Source of the DNA: Chrysoporthe austroafricana
Lineage: Eukaryota; Ascomycota; Sordariomycetes; Diaporthales; Cryphonectriaceae
Length of the DNA stretch: 64,000 bases
Assembly: GCA_001051155.2 (NCBI GenBank)
Contig: JYIP02000004.1
Span: 683,576 to 747,575 of the forward strand
Reading direction: 5' to 3'
Made by a program: the position numbers and the translations under genes. The notes beneath the pieces were generated by a model. The model saw only the letters and a program-made list of their open reading frames with translations. It was not told where the DNA came from and searched no databases. Numbering within the stretch: the first letter of the stretch is position 1; each line of letters opens with the position of its first letter. Positions 31,760 through 42,202 of the stretch are shown here, piece by piece.

Positions 31760-33274
31760 CTATTGTCGTTTCCTCGCCCTAGATGTAGTCGCCCGATGGT
31801 CATGGGAGCTCGATGGTGATCGCTGACGCTTAGAACGAGTCCTGTATCTAATAGAAGGGCTCGTTGGAGTCGTGGAGCTGATGAGATCTCCTGCATGGCT
31901 TGAAGCCATATTCGTGGGCGGCAGACCCGTCGGATCTGTCCCAGTCAGGGCCTCGCCCTCGCCACTGTCATCCGCCAGTTGGTCTCCATGCTCCAGCTGG
32001 TGCTGTGCCGGCTGCACCTTCGCATTGGCAGACTTGATCAAGTCATTACGCCACTTGTAGGCGAGGTCACGCGCGTTGCGGAAGGCCCTCACGCCCTCGT
32101 AGTAGGAATCAATGTCGCGCGTCATAATGAAGGATGTTACCTCGTTTACATAGGTCTGCGGTCCGGTTGATCCAGGCTGCATATGGCCTGCGTAAATCTT
32201 CACCAGTCCTGCGCCATGATAGGTTGCCCCGAGAGTATATGCGTTCCCGTCGTATGGCGCTGTCGTTGCTTCCCTGTAGTTCTGTAGTGCATTCATTGCT
32301 CGGGACCCTGCGGCAACATCGTGTATAATTTGTCGCCTGGCCTCCTCGAAGCTCCCCAAACGTGTCTTCGCTTCTAAAAAGTAATTTGGGGCGATGGGCG
32401 CGTGCAAATGCATTGTTGGGACAATGTATGCATCAAGATCGCTCTGTACCTGATCGTGTACTTGCCGGCTCCGCGCCCCATCGAAAAAATCCGGCTTTGG
32501 GTCGACCGTTGCTCCGCTAGTAAGTGAGGCGAGATTGTTGAATAGAAGATTTTGTTCGTTCGCTATTGTAGCCCCAACAGTCGTACCCGTGCCACAGAGG
32601 AATGGTATGACATCGCTCAAAACTTTAGCCTCTGATACCGCAGCATTGGCGCGTTTGAAATTCTCGTGCTCGGACGGACCTCGGCGAGACGGTGAAAGAC
32701 TCGCCCTCGAGGCTGATAGCTCATGCTGAATTTTGTCCAAGTTGTTGCATTGAACTATGGGGAGGTCCTGGCTGTAGCAAGCTTCGTCCGACAAGATATT
32801 GTTTCTTACGAGAATCCGCTCAAATATAGTATCGGCGGCAGACGGCCTCTTGGTGGCATAGGTCGACGTCTTGTCGGACTTCCTTGGGGTGCGTGATAAG
32901 CCCGAGGCAGCCATCTGCTGATAGCCCGGGTTCGGGAAAGGGCACTGCGCAACCGCCCGGGCGGCTCCAATGTTAGATGGCCCGTTTCTGGGTCAGACAG
33001 AAGGTAAGATAGACTTGGGGATTCATACTCCTCGAAGAGAGCTTAGATCCGGACCTCCGAGCCTTGCAAACCGACGAAGGTCTGCTGCCTCGACCTTCAT
33101 CCGCTGGGGTGGCGTATGTACCGGACGCTGTCGTGCGTTGTGTCGGTCAAATTCTCGAAGGGCGCGACAAGTTAAGACAGGTACCCGTTCAGCATTTTCA
33201 GTAGTGATCCTGGCTTTCTTCGCGGGTGAACGATCTTCAACTTCTCTGATGTGTGGTCTCTTGAGAGCCGCCAT
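31760..33274 (-). CDS. DUF7924 family protein
   Basis: Exon 1 is 33029-33274 and exon 2 runs from about 32917 (or 32914) to 31760; total about 466 residues. The N-terminus is basic and proline-poor (KRPHIREVEDRSPAKKARI), followed by the family-like FARLGGPDLSSLRG before the intron (GTATGA donor). The conserved core in exon 2 has KPDFFDGARSRQVHDQV, APIAPNYFLEAKTRLGSF, YDGNAYTLGATY and a segment ending RNARDLAYKWRNDLI. I recognise this as the fungal DUF7924 family, a large accessory family of unknown role. The arrangement Asp..(25-45)..Glu-x-Lys (DFFDGA and FLEAK) resembles a PD-(D/E)xK nuclease core, which is inference only. The C-terminal tail is Ser/Arg-rich. The exact acceptor is uncertain between two adjacent CAGs. 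Confidence 0.75.
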
Positions 33275-35332
33275 GTTGAATACAACAAGCTTGCGGGAGA
33301 GGTTGACAAATGCTCGGGGGTCGTCGAGACCCAGCCATGTGTAATGAGGAAAGCGCGCGGCGCCGATGAAGCCGCTCTGGCTTTATGTCAGGTAAGCACG
33401 GCCCACGACCAAAAAAGCGGCCTAGTCGGGTCAAAGAACACCCCAGATCCGGCCAGTGTGGGCTCGTCGCGTTGAGTCGATGACATAGGAGATAGCACCA
33501 ATTCTGAACTGACCCATGATCTCGATTCCAAGTCCGCTCCTTCCTCGAGGCCGAAGAGGTTCCGTCTAGTGGCCTCACGCTAAACGGTAGGCCAAGGCTG
33601 GAGGAAGGTAAGAGCGGTCCGAGAAGAGATAGGCGTGCTCGGCCCCGCTCCCTGAAAGGCAGTCACGACTGTCTTTATTGACTCGGCGACTGGAGAGGCG
33701 CCGTTCCATGAGGAATTGGCTGAAGAGGTGCTCTCTGCTGAGTTTCGAGGAGAGAGAGGCTCAAAGGCGTCCGTTGCAAGTGATCTGTCAAGCTCAGGGG
33801 GATTGCGAAGGGGAACGGGTGCAGGTCCTTTGGTTACCGGGCTCGGACGGACGAGTCTGCTAGTCTGGTCTCGGTAGCAGTTTTGCCGGTCCTGGGAAGC
33901 TTTCTTTTTGCCTATATATAGCAATGGGTGAGTCGTCGAGGGGACTGTCGACGTCTCGAACTGAGGGGGATCTCGCGACTGGCTATTGCGAGGGCTGTCG
34001 TTGTTTCGTTTCTGAGTCGATCAACAGCTAAAAGTCGAGGGTCGTTGTAGGTCCTACGCGGGCGAAGGGGCGACAAGCGCCCGAGTCCGCGCGTTTACCA
34101 GGTCGCCAGTCGACCAACCTTTTCGATGTCTTTGTTCTTGAACGTTCAGGTGAATGTCGGATTCCAGGAGACAATGGTGATACCGGGGTTGTAGTGGAAG
34201 GAAGCCTCGCGAGAAGCCGTCGAGAGCCTTCTGGGTCGTTTTCGGTCGCGACAGCGAGGGAAAAACTCTGCGTAGCTACCATGTAATGTCTTATGATCGT
34301 CGTATTTCACGTGCTATGCTCAGGGAATGAAGAAACGAGTATTTTAAGGGAATTCAGCCGATTCAGTTCTGTATATAGCGAAGCAAGTGTGTGTGTCTAA
34401 AGGAAAGAAGAGAGTGGACTTGGCCTAGCCTCCAAGGCGTACCCATATGTAGTGGCCCGTTCAGGGTTAGGGATATCCAACAGCCGAGATCGGCGGAGCG
34501 CAAGCTCCGAGCTCCGTTCTTGATCTCGTCACCCTGGCTGTTAGATGGCACTTCTTAAACAGACAACAACAGAGAAAATACGACCCTCAGTTCCATCGTT
34601 TCACAGGGTCGATGACCCTCCATCCTGATCCTGGACACACTCCGAATCATTCGTACCGGCAGCTATCGATCTAGGAGGTGATCTATTGACCATCAGGAAG
34701 TAGGTTTTAGCGGATAACTTGGACTGGAACTAGGATCCTCCGGGATCTGAACGAGAGATCGGCGATGCTGATATCGCAATTGCTGTGGTCGAGTAGCCGG
34801 CGGGTGCCATCAAGGATACAATTCCAGATGAGCAAGTGAGTGTCGTCCAGACAAATCATTCGACGCCGCCGTTGAGATCCTAGCTCCTTCCACTTCCCTC
34901 GGGACAAGCAGGCTGTTGACACTGCAAGGAGACGTCTCTGGAGGGCATCGAGTGCCAGCATATGACAGTCTTCGTTTGACCCCTTCGACAACATGTACAG
35001 GCTCCTCGACAGCCTGTACACCTTGGGCCAGTGCCCAAGTATTTAGGTAGATCCGACAGTAATAAGACATCACCACATCTGTTGTCATAGACGGCATGTG
35101 TCTGTCTTGAAGCGAGACGGATAGATGATATAGTATTGACTAGATGTCATCAAAACTCTCTAGACGCTCCTGCGACAGTAGCTTGTGAAGTCCGTAACAC
35201 TCTAGAGAAGTGAGACTTTCGATTTTTATCACAACCCATACTCCCTCAATTTGTCTCGTTCGTTTCAATTCGCGGCTGAAACCATCACTGGTCTTTGATG
35301 AATGCCATAGCAGTATGTGATCTATACCTTTT
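33275..35332. other. Accessory stretch without a supported gene
   Basis: About 2 kb. It contains the DUF7924 promoter and two minus-strand frames, 34028-34282 (84 codons, Arg-rich) and 33580-33924 (114 codons, Ser/Pro-rich), that might be exons of one gene but share no clear splice joint. It also holds the inverted repeat copy at 35018-35065. Confidence 0.35.
35018..35065 (-). repeat. Inverted dispersed repeat, right copy
   Basis: Reverse-complement partner of 28340-28386. On the minus strand it lies in an open frame (34810-35097) encoding YYCRIYLNTWALAQGVQ. Confidence 0.8.
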
Positions 35333-35502
35333 CAGGCAGTCTGCTGCAATTATTCTAGTTACGCAGAGCTGATAACACCTTCGCCAGAGTGCTAGGCTTC
35401 AGGGGTCTACTGGGTACCCAGTGCCGTGCTCACTGGCGGGGCAGCCCCATAACAAAACCCGCCCAAGCACGCCAGGTTTCCTTATTGGTTCGAGCATCTT
35501 TC
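35333..35502 (+). repeat. Duplicate of the HET/WW intergenic sequence, copy A
   Basis: The core ggggcagccccataacaaaa and flanks through ttcgagcatctttc match 40976-41114, with a few indels near the left end. It ends exactly where the tRNA-Leu fragment begins. Confidence 0.85.
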
Positions 35503-35571
35503 CAGGTTAAGGTTATCTTAACAATGTTTCCTGATGGAGCAATCCTCCTGGGTTCAAGTCCCAGTCTCATC
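35503..35571 (+). repeat. Exact 69-bp copy of tRNA-Leu 3' part
   Basis: Identical to 27183-27251 base for base: from the anticodon stem through the intron, variable arm, T-arm and acceptor 3' strand. It lacks the 5' half, so it is not a tRNA gene. PKS-derived coding sequence starts at the next base. Confidence 0.95.
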
Positions 35572-38206
35572 GAAGCACTCCAAAGCCTCATTCAACAAGT
35601 CGAAAATTTGCTCTGGGTTACTTCTTCTATCAATGGCCAACCCGCCAGCCCATATGGTGCAGCAGCAGCAGCAGGGTTTCTGCGCAGCATACAGTCCGAA
35701 GAACCTACCAAACACATTGCCACTCTTGTCATGGGGTCATGCCCCGCAGAACGCTAAGTCAGGTTCACCTCGACTATTCTCAGTTCTTGCTTTCTGAGTG
35801 CGACCCTGTCAATCGAGACTGAGTTCTTTGTTCGGGATGGCTACTTGACCATTGGGCGCCTATTTAAAGAGATTGAACTTGATCTGGAACGACAAGCTCG
35901 CACCCAGCCTCAGGTGCGCAACGAACACTGGAATACTGGCACTCCCCTGGCTCTTGATGTTGGGACTAATGGCATGCTGGATTCGCTTCGCTTTGTGGAA
36001 GATCCAGCTGTCTATAATGATCTGGCTGCAAATGAAGTCCAGATTGAGGCCGTGGCGTGGCACGTGAACTTTCGCGATGTCTTTATCGCGCTCGGTCGAC
36101 TTGGAAACGAGGAATTAGGATTCGAATGCGCAGGCATAGTTTCACGTGTTGGTGAAGACGTCTCGGAGGAAATCCAGGCTGGTGATCGGGTGGTCATGAT
36201 TGGCGCTGGCTGCTGGAGAAGCCACCCAAGAGCACCTGCCGACTTTGTGGTGAAGATACCAGATAGCATCTCTTTTCACGATGCTACTGGGATAATAAGC
36301 CCTAGGATAACAGCATACCACTCTCTCGTCAACGTGGCTCATCTACAACGGGGCAAAAAAATCCTCATTCATTCCGGTGCTGGCGGTACCGGCCAGATGG
36401 CAATCGCTGTTGCTCAGATGGTAGGCGCCGAGGTCTATACCACTACAGGATTCGATGAGAAGAAGAAACTTCTCATTGACAAGTTTGGAATACCTGAGGA
36501 TCACGTTCTCTACAGTCGTGATTCATCATTTGTTAAGGGAATCATGCGCATGACGGATGGTACTGGAGTCGATGTTGTGCTGAATTCGCTGTCCGGCGTT
36601 GGCTTACGCGCAAGCTGGGAATGCATTGCACCATACGGCCGGTTCATTGAGATTGGCAAAGCGGACATCCAAGCAAATTCGTCGCTGCCGATGGCCAGAT
36701 TTGCGAAGAATGTCACTTTTGCTGCAGTGGACCTTCATCATATTTGCGAGGCCAACCGCAAGTTGATACGTCACCTGCCGCAGAAAATCATGCAGCTGGT
36801 GTCACCGGGCAAGATCGAGGGGCCTACACCCTTACATCTCTATTCGAATGTCGAAAAGGCTTTTCGCTTGATGCAAAGTGGAGCCAACACGGGGCGTATT
36901 GTCGTGGAAAGCGGTGACGAGGAGACTGTGCCGGTAACGAACCTCGCTTTTTTGATGATCTCAGAATGAGCAGAAGACTGACACGTTCTCAGAAGTATTT
37001 AACGCGTGATGGCACCTGGATGTTCGACCCGGAATCGTCATATGTTGTCGTTGGGGGTCTTGGTGGCATTGGCCGTGGCATTCTCCAGTGGATGGTGTCC
37101 AGGGGAGCGAAGAACCTCATCATTCTCTCCCGCTCTGGCACCACCTCTAGGCAAGCTAGTTCACAGCTTGTATCAAAGCTTACAAAAGCAGGAGTGCGTG
37201 TTGCTGCACCTCTCTGCAATGTCGCATCTGCCATTGAGCTTTCTGCAGCATTGCAGGACATGTCAGCCAGCATGCCCCCTATTCGAGGCTGTATTAATTG
37301 CGCTATGGTATTGCAAGTCAGTGTCCTTTGACAAAGGTTCGAGTTTGAGGAGTAGGCGCTGACCCGAACATAGGATTCCACGTTTGAGAACATGACATTC
37401 GCGCAATGGTCAACAATAATTCGTTCCAAGGTAAATTCCAGCTGGAATTTGCATCGGCTTCTGCCTCAGGACATGGGCTTTTTTATTCTGCTGTCGTCTC
37501 TTTCTGGATATACGGTTTGCCTGGCCAAGCCAATTACGCCGCTGGTTGTGCGTTCCAGGACGCCTTAGCGAAGTGGCGAACTGACGAAGGTCACCGAGGT
37601 TCTGTCTCCTTCAATCTCGGCTGGATGCGGACCATTGACATCATCGCAGAGACAGAGAAATACCGCCTCAATCAGCAGAATGCTGGTATCATGAATCCAA
37701 TCGAGGATGTTGACTTGTTTGCGCTTCTCGATCACTACTGCGACCCATCTCTTCCGCCTCTCAGGATCAATCAGTGTCAAGTGCTTGTGGGGGCAATTAC
37801 GGCAGTGCACCACACCAATCGAGGAGAAAAGCCGGCGCATATCTTCAGCCGCCCGCTGCAGGCTGTGTTTCTCGCTCCACACCTTGCCACGGCAACAGGC
37901 CGCTTCGCTGCTATAGTGCAAGACAATCCAGCAGCGTTGTTTCGCCGAGCAAGTACGATTCCCGACCGGAGTGCTGTTGTTGTAGCGGCGATGAAGACCA
38001 AGTTAGCTCGAGCAGTGGGCGTGGCAGAGGACGAAGTGGACCCGCGCCGCACATTGACCGACTATGGCACCGATTCATTGATGGCAATAGAGCTGCGCAA
38101 TTGGTTCAGAATTGAGTTTGAGGTTTCAGTCGCAGTGTTTGAAATCATGGGTGGGAATAGTATTCTCGCTGTAGGTGATTTGGTAGCGAGAAAAGCAGAG
38201 AGGTAA
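35572..38206 (+). pseudogene. Truncated highly-reducing polyketide synthase remnant (ER-KR-ACP)
   Basis: Only the C-terminal half of an HR-PKS remains. It begins abruptly at 35572 with the region before ER (EALQSLIQQVENLLWVTSSI), is interrupted by a stop near 35755, and continues as an enoylreductase (35783-36933: HVNFRDVFIALG, VLIHSGAGGTGQMAIAVAQ-like NADPH site, VVLNSLSG). A genuine 59-base intron (36934-36992, CTGAC branch) leads to the ketoreductase (VVVGGLGGIGRG, SRSG). A second intron (about 37318-37375) is also recognisable. A one-base frameshift lies near 37507, inside the KR. The ACP has the attachment motif YGTDSLMAIELRNW (Ser). KS, AT, DH and MT domains are missing. The intact introns show it is a genomic fragment, not a retrocopy. 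It cannot make a polyketide. Confidence 0.88.
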
Positions 38207-38309
38207 AGGAATACATTATAAACCAGAGGTATAATACCGCTAGCGGTCCAGAGGCTAGGCCGCTGGAATCTAGCAATTAAATATATTACAGAATATATTT
38301 AAAAATATT

Positions 38310-38344
<35 letters not shown>

Positions 38345-38500
38345 TTTTTTTTTTTTTTTTTTTTTCGGTGTGTGTCCTTCTGCCCTCTTTTTTTTTTTAA
38401 TCATTTTGGAATATAAACACAGCGCAATTTATGTGGGATTCCATGGACGGAGGCGGATGGGTGCCCTTCACAGAAGGAAAAAAGAAACAAAAGATTAAAA

Positions 38501-38538
<38 letters not shown>

Positions 38539-38572
38539 TAAATATTTAAAAGAGTGTTTTAAAAAATTTTTT

Positions 38573-38608
<36 letters not shown>

Positions 38609-38870
38609 GATGCACTTCTGGTGCATTCGTGCCTCCGAGAGAGGCCAGCCTGCGCTCTCGTTCAGTGAATCCATAGTGAATCTGACTGGATATTAACCTA
38701 GATATTATTTCTTTTTCAAGCTACAATAGCTCTAAAAGCGAATAATTAGTACTTATTAAATATTATTTCGATATTTAGAAATCACTCTGCTGCTCTTCTT
38801 AAAAACATAGATTCTTAGAAGATACTCTGTACCTGTATATAGTACCGATTATTTCATCTATCCTGACTGA
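38207..38870. repeat. AT-rich region with long homopolymer tracts
   Basis: A T-tract of about 52 bases with one A (38314-38365), an A-tract (about 38505-38534) and a further T-tract (about 38575-38601) stand between the PKS remnant and the HET gene. The last two could pair with each other. No gene. Confidence 0.8.
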
Positions 38871-40945
38871 TTATATAAGCTCTAATGTCTTGAGCTCAAT
38901 TCCTCTTTGAGACAAAACCTGATGCAGAAGGTTTTGTTCAGCATCCACCCACGCAACTTGGCCATGCGATAATGCCGCTCTGTACTTGCTCAGGTCCAGG
39001 CCCAAATCCTTTAGTCGTGGATCTTCTCGAGTGGTATCATCGCTCTCTAAGTTTTGAAACACCCAAGACTTATCCTTTGTGAAGTAGTATTGCACATTGC
39101 GCGGAAGCGGGCCTAAAATTGCTTCTCCCTTCATGACTCCGTGTAGCCAACATTGCCCAACAACACAAAAGCGACCACGTGATTCGTCCAGTGGACGTAG
39201 AAGAATGAGGTTAGTCGTCCCGAAAATGGTGCAAATAATATCTCCTGGCTCGGCTGATTCCGGTCCAAGGCCGATAAGGCCCTCTGAAGTGCGTAGGAAT
39301 GATCGGCCGGATAGTCTACATGGAACAAGGCTGGACAGAAAATTGCGGCGTTTTTCAAGAATAGAACGCAGGCTTCCTGGAAGGATGAGTCTCGTCACTT
39401 GTCGAAAGAATTCTGTCGCCCTCTCAAGCACTGCACCGTGGTGATCGACCTTATCTTTGAAGTCCCCACTGCTATGGTCATCGGCCGATGGAAGCTCAGT
39501 CCAGCGCAGGAACTCTCGCCTGACCTCCTCGAAGCGAAACATTCCAAGTTCGCTCTCTTCCTCCAGATATGGACCAAGAAGGGTATGTATGTAAGCGTCA
39601 ACTAGCGCCCCGCCGGTAGGATAAGGCGATGTAAGGGGTGTTGGCTCGGCACTGAATAGGCTGCGTATGGCATCACGGATGGTCTCGTGCGGAAAGTTCA
39701 TCTGTGGTGTTGATCGTTCGGGAAGTAGATCGGACCGGACCTCAACGACCCTGGCCCCGAGAACACCAGACATACGGAGTATGTCCGGTTCAACAAGTTC
39801 CCAGCCCGTTCGGATCACGCCTGAAGGCACTCGTCCTTCTATGGAGAAAAACGCTCGGCAAGGGGAGGACCAGTCCGGGATCCAGCTTGGCCACTGTTGC
39901 GTCTGACTGGATTTGGAGCGCTCGGGAGAGAGTCCGCAATGGCCAAGAAGGTTAAGGTCTCCTTCGACATGTAGATGAGCAAGGAAAGCGTCTTTGTATA
40001 CATCTCGAACTGCCTTGGTGTAATCTGGCTGGATGAGATTCTGCAGACTGGGCTTCAATAGCGACCTCACTGCGTAGATGCGATCTCGAGGATCGGTGCT
40101 GCTCGTTCGACGAATTCGTGTGAGAGCTCGAACCACATCTTCAGGAAGAACATCTGGGCGCCGTTTATAAAGCATCTCCAGGAGATCTCGACGTGGCCGC
40201 AGCGTATAACGATCTTGTCTCGCCCTGGCAGATATGTCTCCTGTCTGACCTAGAGACGGTTGAACCAATCGCGGCAGGAGAGTGCATAAATGTGATCGAG
40301 GTCTGCAGAGTGGATCTTGTGCATTTTCAGAACCTTGAAAAGCAGACCAGCTGAATTCGAAGAGGCGGTCAAGTCAGACCTATTGGTCATGTCCGTCAGT
40401 GCAACATCTTTGGCGCCTAATTTCTCCAGAAGCGTCATGACACGGTCGCTATCATCGGCCGCCGGTCCCAGCCACACGATAACGTTGTCTGCACGCTGGT
40501 AGATGGTTCCCATGAAAGCCACACATATTCCTTTCTCCACCTCATTGTCCTGGTCTATGCAGATGGCATCAATCCACACATCACGAGGCCTCGAGGCGTG
40601 CCGTAAATGTTGCAGGGCAGAGATAAGGTTCGTCCTGGCGGGAAGCCAGCCGCGAGAGACTTCGGGGACTGTGCTTTTGGCCTCAGTGTGATGCTGGACT
40701 TGGATCTGCTGAGGCTTTTGTTCTGGCGGTCCCCATGCGTAGGATAAAGCCTCGTAGTATGGCTTCTTCCTGCTCGATCCGTTGATATTGTAATCAATCT
40801 TTTCGAGCCTCAATGTGATCAAGATGTCGCTGTGGGGATCCTGGCTCGGGTGAATCGTTGCGATGCGCGTGTATTGGGCTCCCCGTTCTGGGGCGGCCGG
40901 GAGTGGCTGGTACTGGTAGTGGTTGGCCATCGGGTCTGACGACAT
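38871..40945 (-). pseudogene. HET-domain (heterokaryon incompatibility-like) gene, reading frame broken in the middle
   Basis: The first frame (40945 to 40250, 231 residues) carries a typical HET start: YYEALSYAWGPPEQKPQQI, LISALQHLRHASRPRDVWID, AICIDQDNEVEKG and YQRADNVIVWLGP, and ends at CRDWFNRL followed by a stop. The second frame (from about 40268 to 38871, up to 465 residues) resumes with RPRRDLLEMLYKRRPD, TDPRDRIYAVRSLLKP and a normal HET C-terminal region ending ELKTLELI. The family's usual WVxQE motif and about 60-80 following residues are missing between them and the frames differ, so a deletion is the simplest reading. A hidden intron cannot be fully excluded, but no good donor/acceptor pair was found. 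HET proteins trigger cell death on non-self recognition. Confidence 0.75.
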
Positions 40946-41317
40946 TTTTTCTCTACATAGTTGTCATTAACGGCATTCAGGCAGTCTGCGCCAGAGTTGG
41001 TAAACAACGAAAGGTTTCAGGGGTCTACCCAGTGCTGCACTCATTGGTGGGGCAGCCCCATAACAAAACCCGCCCAAGCACGCCAGATTTTCCTTATTGG
41101 TTCGAGCATCTTTCGGTCGCGGCCGGCAACCTTCGCAGCATCAGATTCGACCGCCCAGCTGTATTTTGTCTCTCCCACACGCACAAAGAGCAAGGTATTA
41201 CGCTCACGACTCGAGGGAGCACGTAAACACTCAGGTTGATATTGTCATGCATACTAACCTCCAGCAGCAGCAGACACTCCTTTGGAAGATCCCGCCAGTG
41301 TAGGACTACCGCCCGTC
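40946..41317. promoter_or_regulatory. Divergent promoter, HET gene / WW gene
   Basis: Contains copy B of the duplicated sequence. A branch-plus-acceptor signal (tactaacctccag, 41251-41263) just before the WW reading frame suggests an intron in the 5' UTR, because no usable upstream ATG was found. Confidence 0.5.
40976..41114 (+). repeat. Duplicated intergenic sequence, copy B
   Basis: Partner of 35333-35502. This copy lies between two genes in what looks like the original location, since its sequence runs on into the WW gene leader. Confidence 0.8.
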
Positions 41318-42202
41318 ATGCCGTCAGACGACGACGCAGCAGCTCCTGTCAAGGACGCGGAGCATAGGGCAGCGTCTGCAGAAGATTCGCGATTAGAGGA
41401 GGGCGAAGCCAGAAGCGAGGATAGCCCGAGGGCAGACAGCCAAGAGAAGGACGGACATAGGAACGACACATCCTCGAAAGAGCGAGATTCGGCAGATGCG
41501 CCGCCCCTCCCCGACGAGCCTGTTCCAGGCCAGATCCCTCCTGCCACAGCCGGCGACGGCGAGGCGCCTCCCCTACCGGCCGAGGCCCCGCCAGAGCAGG
41601 CAGATGACGGCTGGGAAGCAAAATGGGACACGGCAAGCTCGGCGTGGTACTTCTACAACCGTTTCACGGATGTCTCACAATGGGACAATCCGCGCGTGCC
41701 GGCGTCCAGTACCGGCGACGCATCTGCGCCAGGCACCTCCTCAGCAGCGACAGCAGCGACAATATCCCAACCCACATCGATAGCGGGGGGCTACAACCCG
41801 GCGATACACGGATCTTGGGACCCCAATGCCCCGTACGCACAAGCCTATAAAGCTGGCGACGAGGAGTACGAAGCCGACCTCGCGGCGTATAACGCGGAGA
41901 TGATGGCGGGCGTGGAGGGCGAAGAGGGGGGAGACCTGTACCAGCAGAACGTTGCGTTCAACAAGGGCACGGGCAAGTTCCAGACGGGCGACCAGAATCC
42001 TGAGAGGTATTCGGACGCGAACAAGTCATACCGGCAAATGAATGCGTATTTCAATGTCGACCAGGCTGCGAACTCGCATGACGGGCGGAGCCTCAAGGCC
42101 GAGAGGAGGGGCAAGCAGCCGACCCGGAAAGAGTTGGCGATGTGGAAGGAAAAACGGAAGGCAAGGAAGGAAGAGAAGAGACGCGCTTGGTTGAGAGACT
42201 GA
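41318..42202 (+). CDS. WW-domain protein
   Basis: Single coding exon of 294 residues. An acidic, Pro-rich N-terminus (residues 1-95) is followed by one WW domain at about 97-126: DDGWEAKWDTASSAWYFYNR then FTDVSQWDNPRVP, with the two signature Trp residues, the central aromatic trio and the terminal Pro. Then come a Ser/Thr/Ala linker, GYNPAIHGSWDPNAPYAQAY, an acidic patch and a strongly basic C-terminus (RKELAMWKEKRKARKEEKRR). The WW domain binds Pro-rich ligands; the basic tail and architecture fit a nuclear RNA- or transcription-related adaptor, which is inference. The start is the first in-frame ATG after the proposed leader intron; non-ATG starts upstream were rejected. Confidence 0.8.
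   Translation: MPSDDDAAAPVKDAEHRAASAEDSRLEEGEARSEDSPRADSQEKDGHRNDTSSKERDSADAPPLPDEPVPGQIPPATAGDGEAPPLPAEAPPEQADDGWEAKWDTASSAWYFYNRFTDVSQWDNPRVPASSTGDASAPGTSSAATAATISQPTSIAGGYNPAIHGSWDPNAPYAQAYKAGDEEYEADLAAYNAEMMAGVEGEEGGDLYQQNVAFNKGTGKFQTGDQNPERYSDANKSYRQMNAYFNVDQAANSHDGRSLKAERRGKQPTRKELAMWKEKRKARKEEKRRAWLRD

Noticed and set aside
35389..35757. 122-codon frame joining the repeat, tRNA fragment and PKS piece
   Set aside because: It is a chance fusion of three sources; only its last 60 residues are PKS-derived and are counted with the pseudogene.
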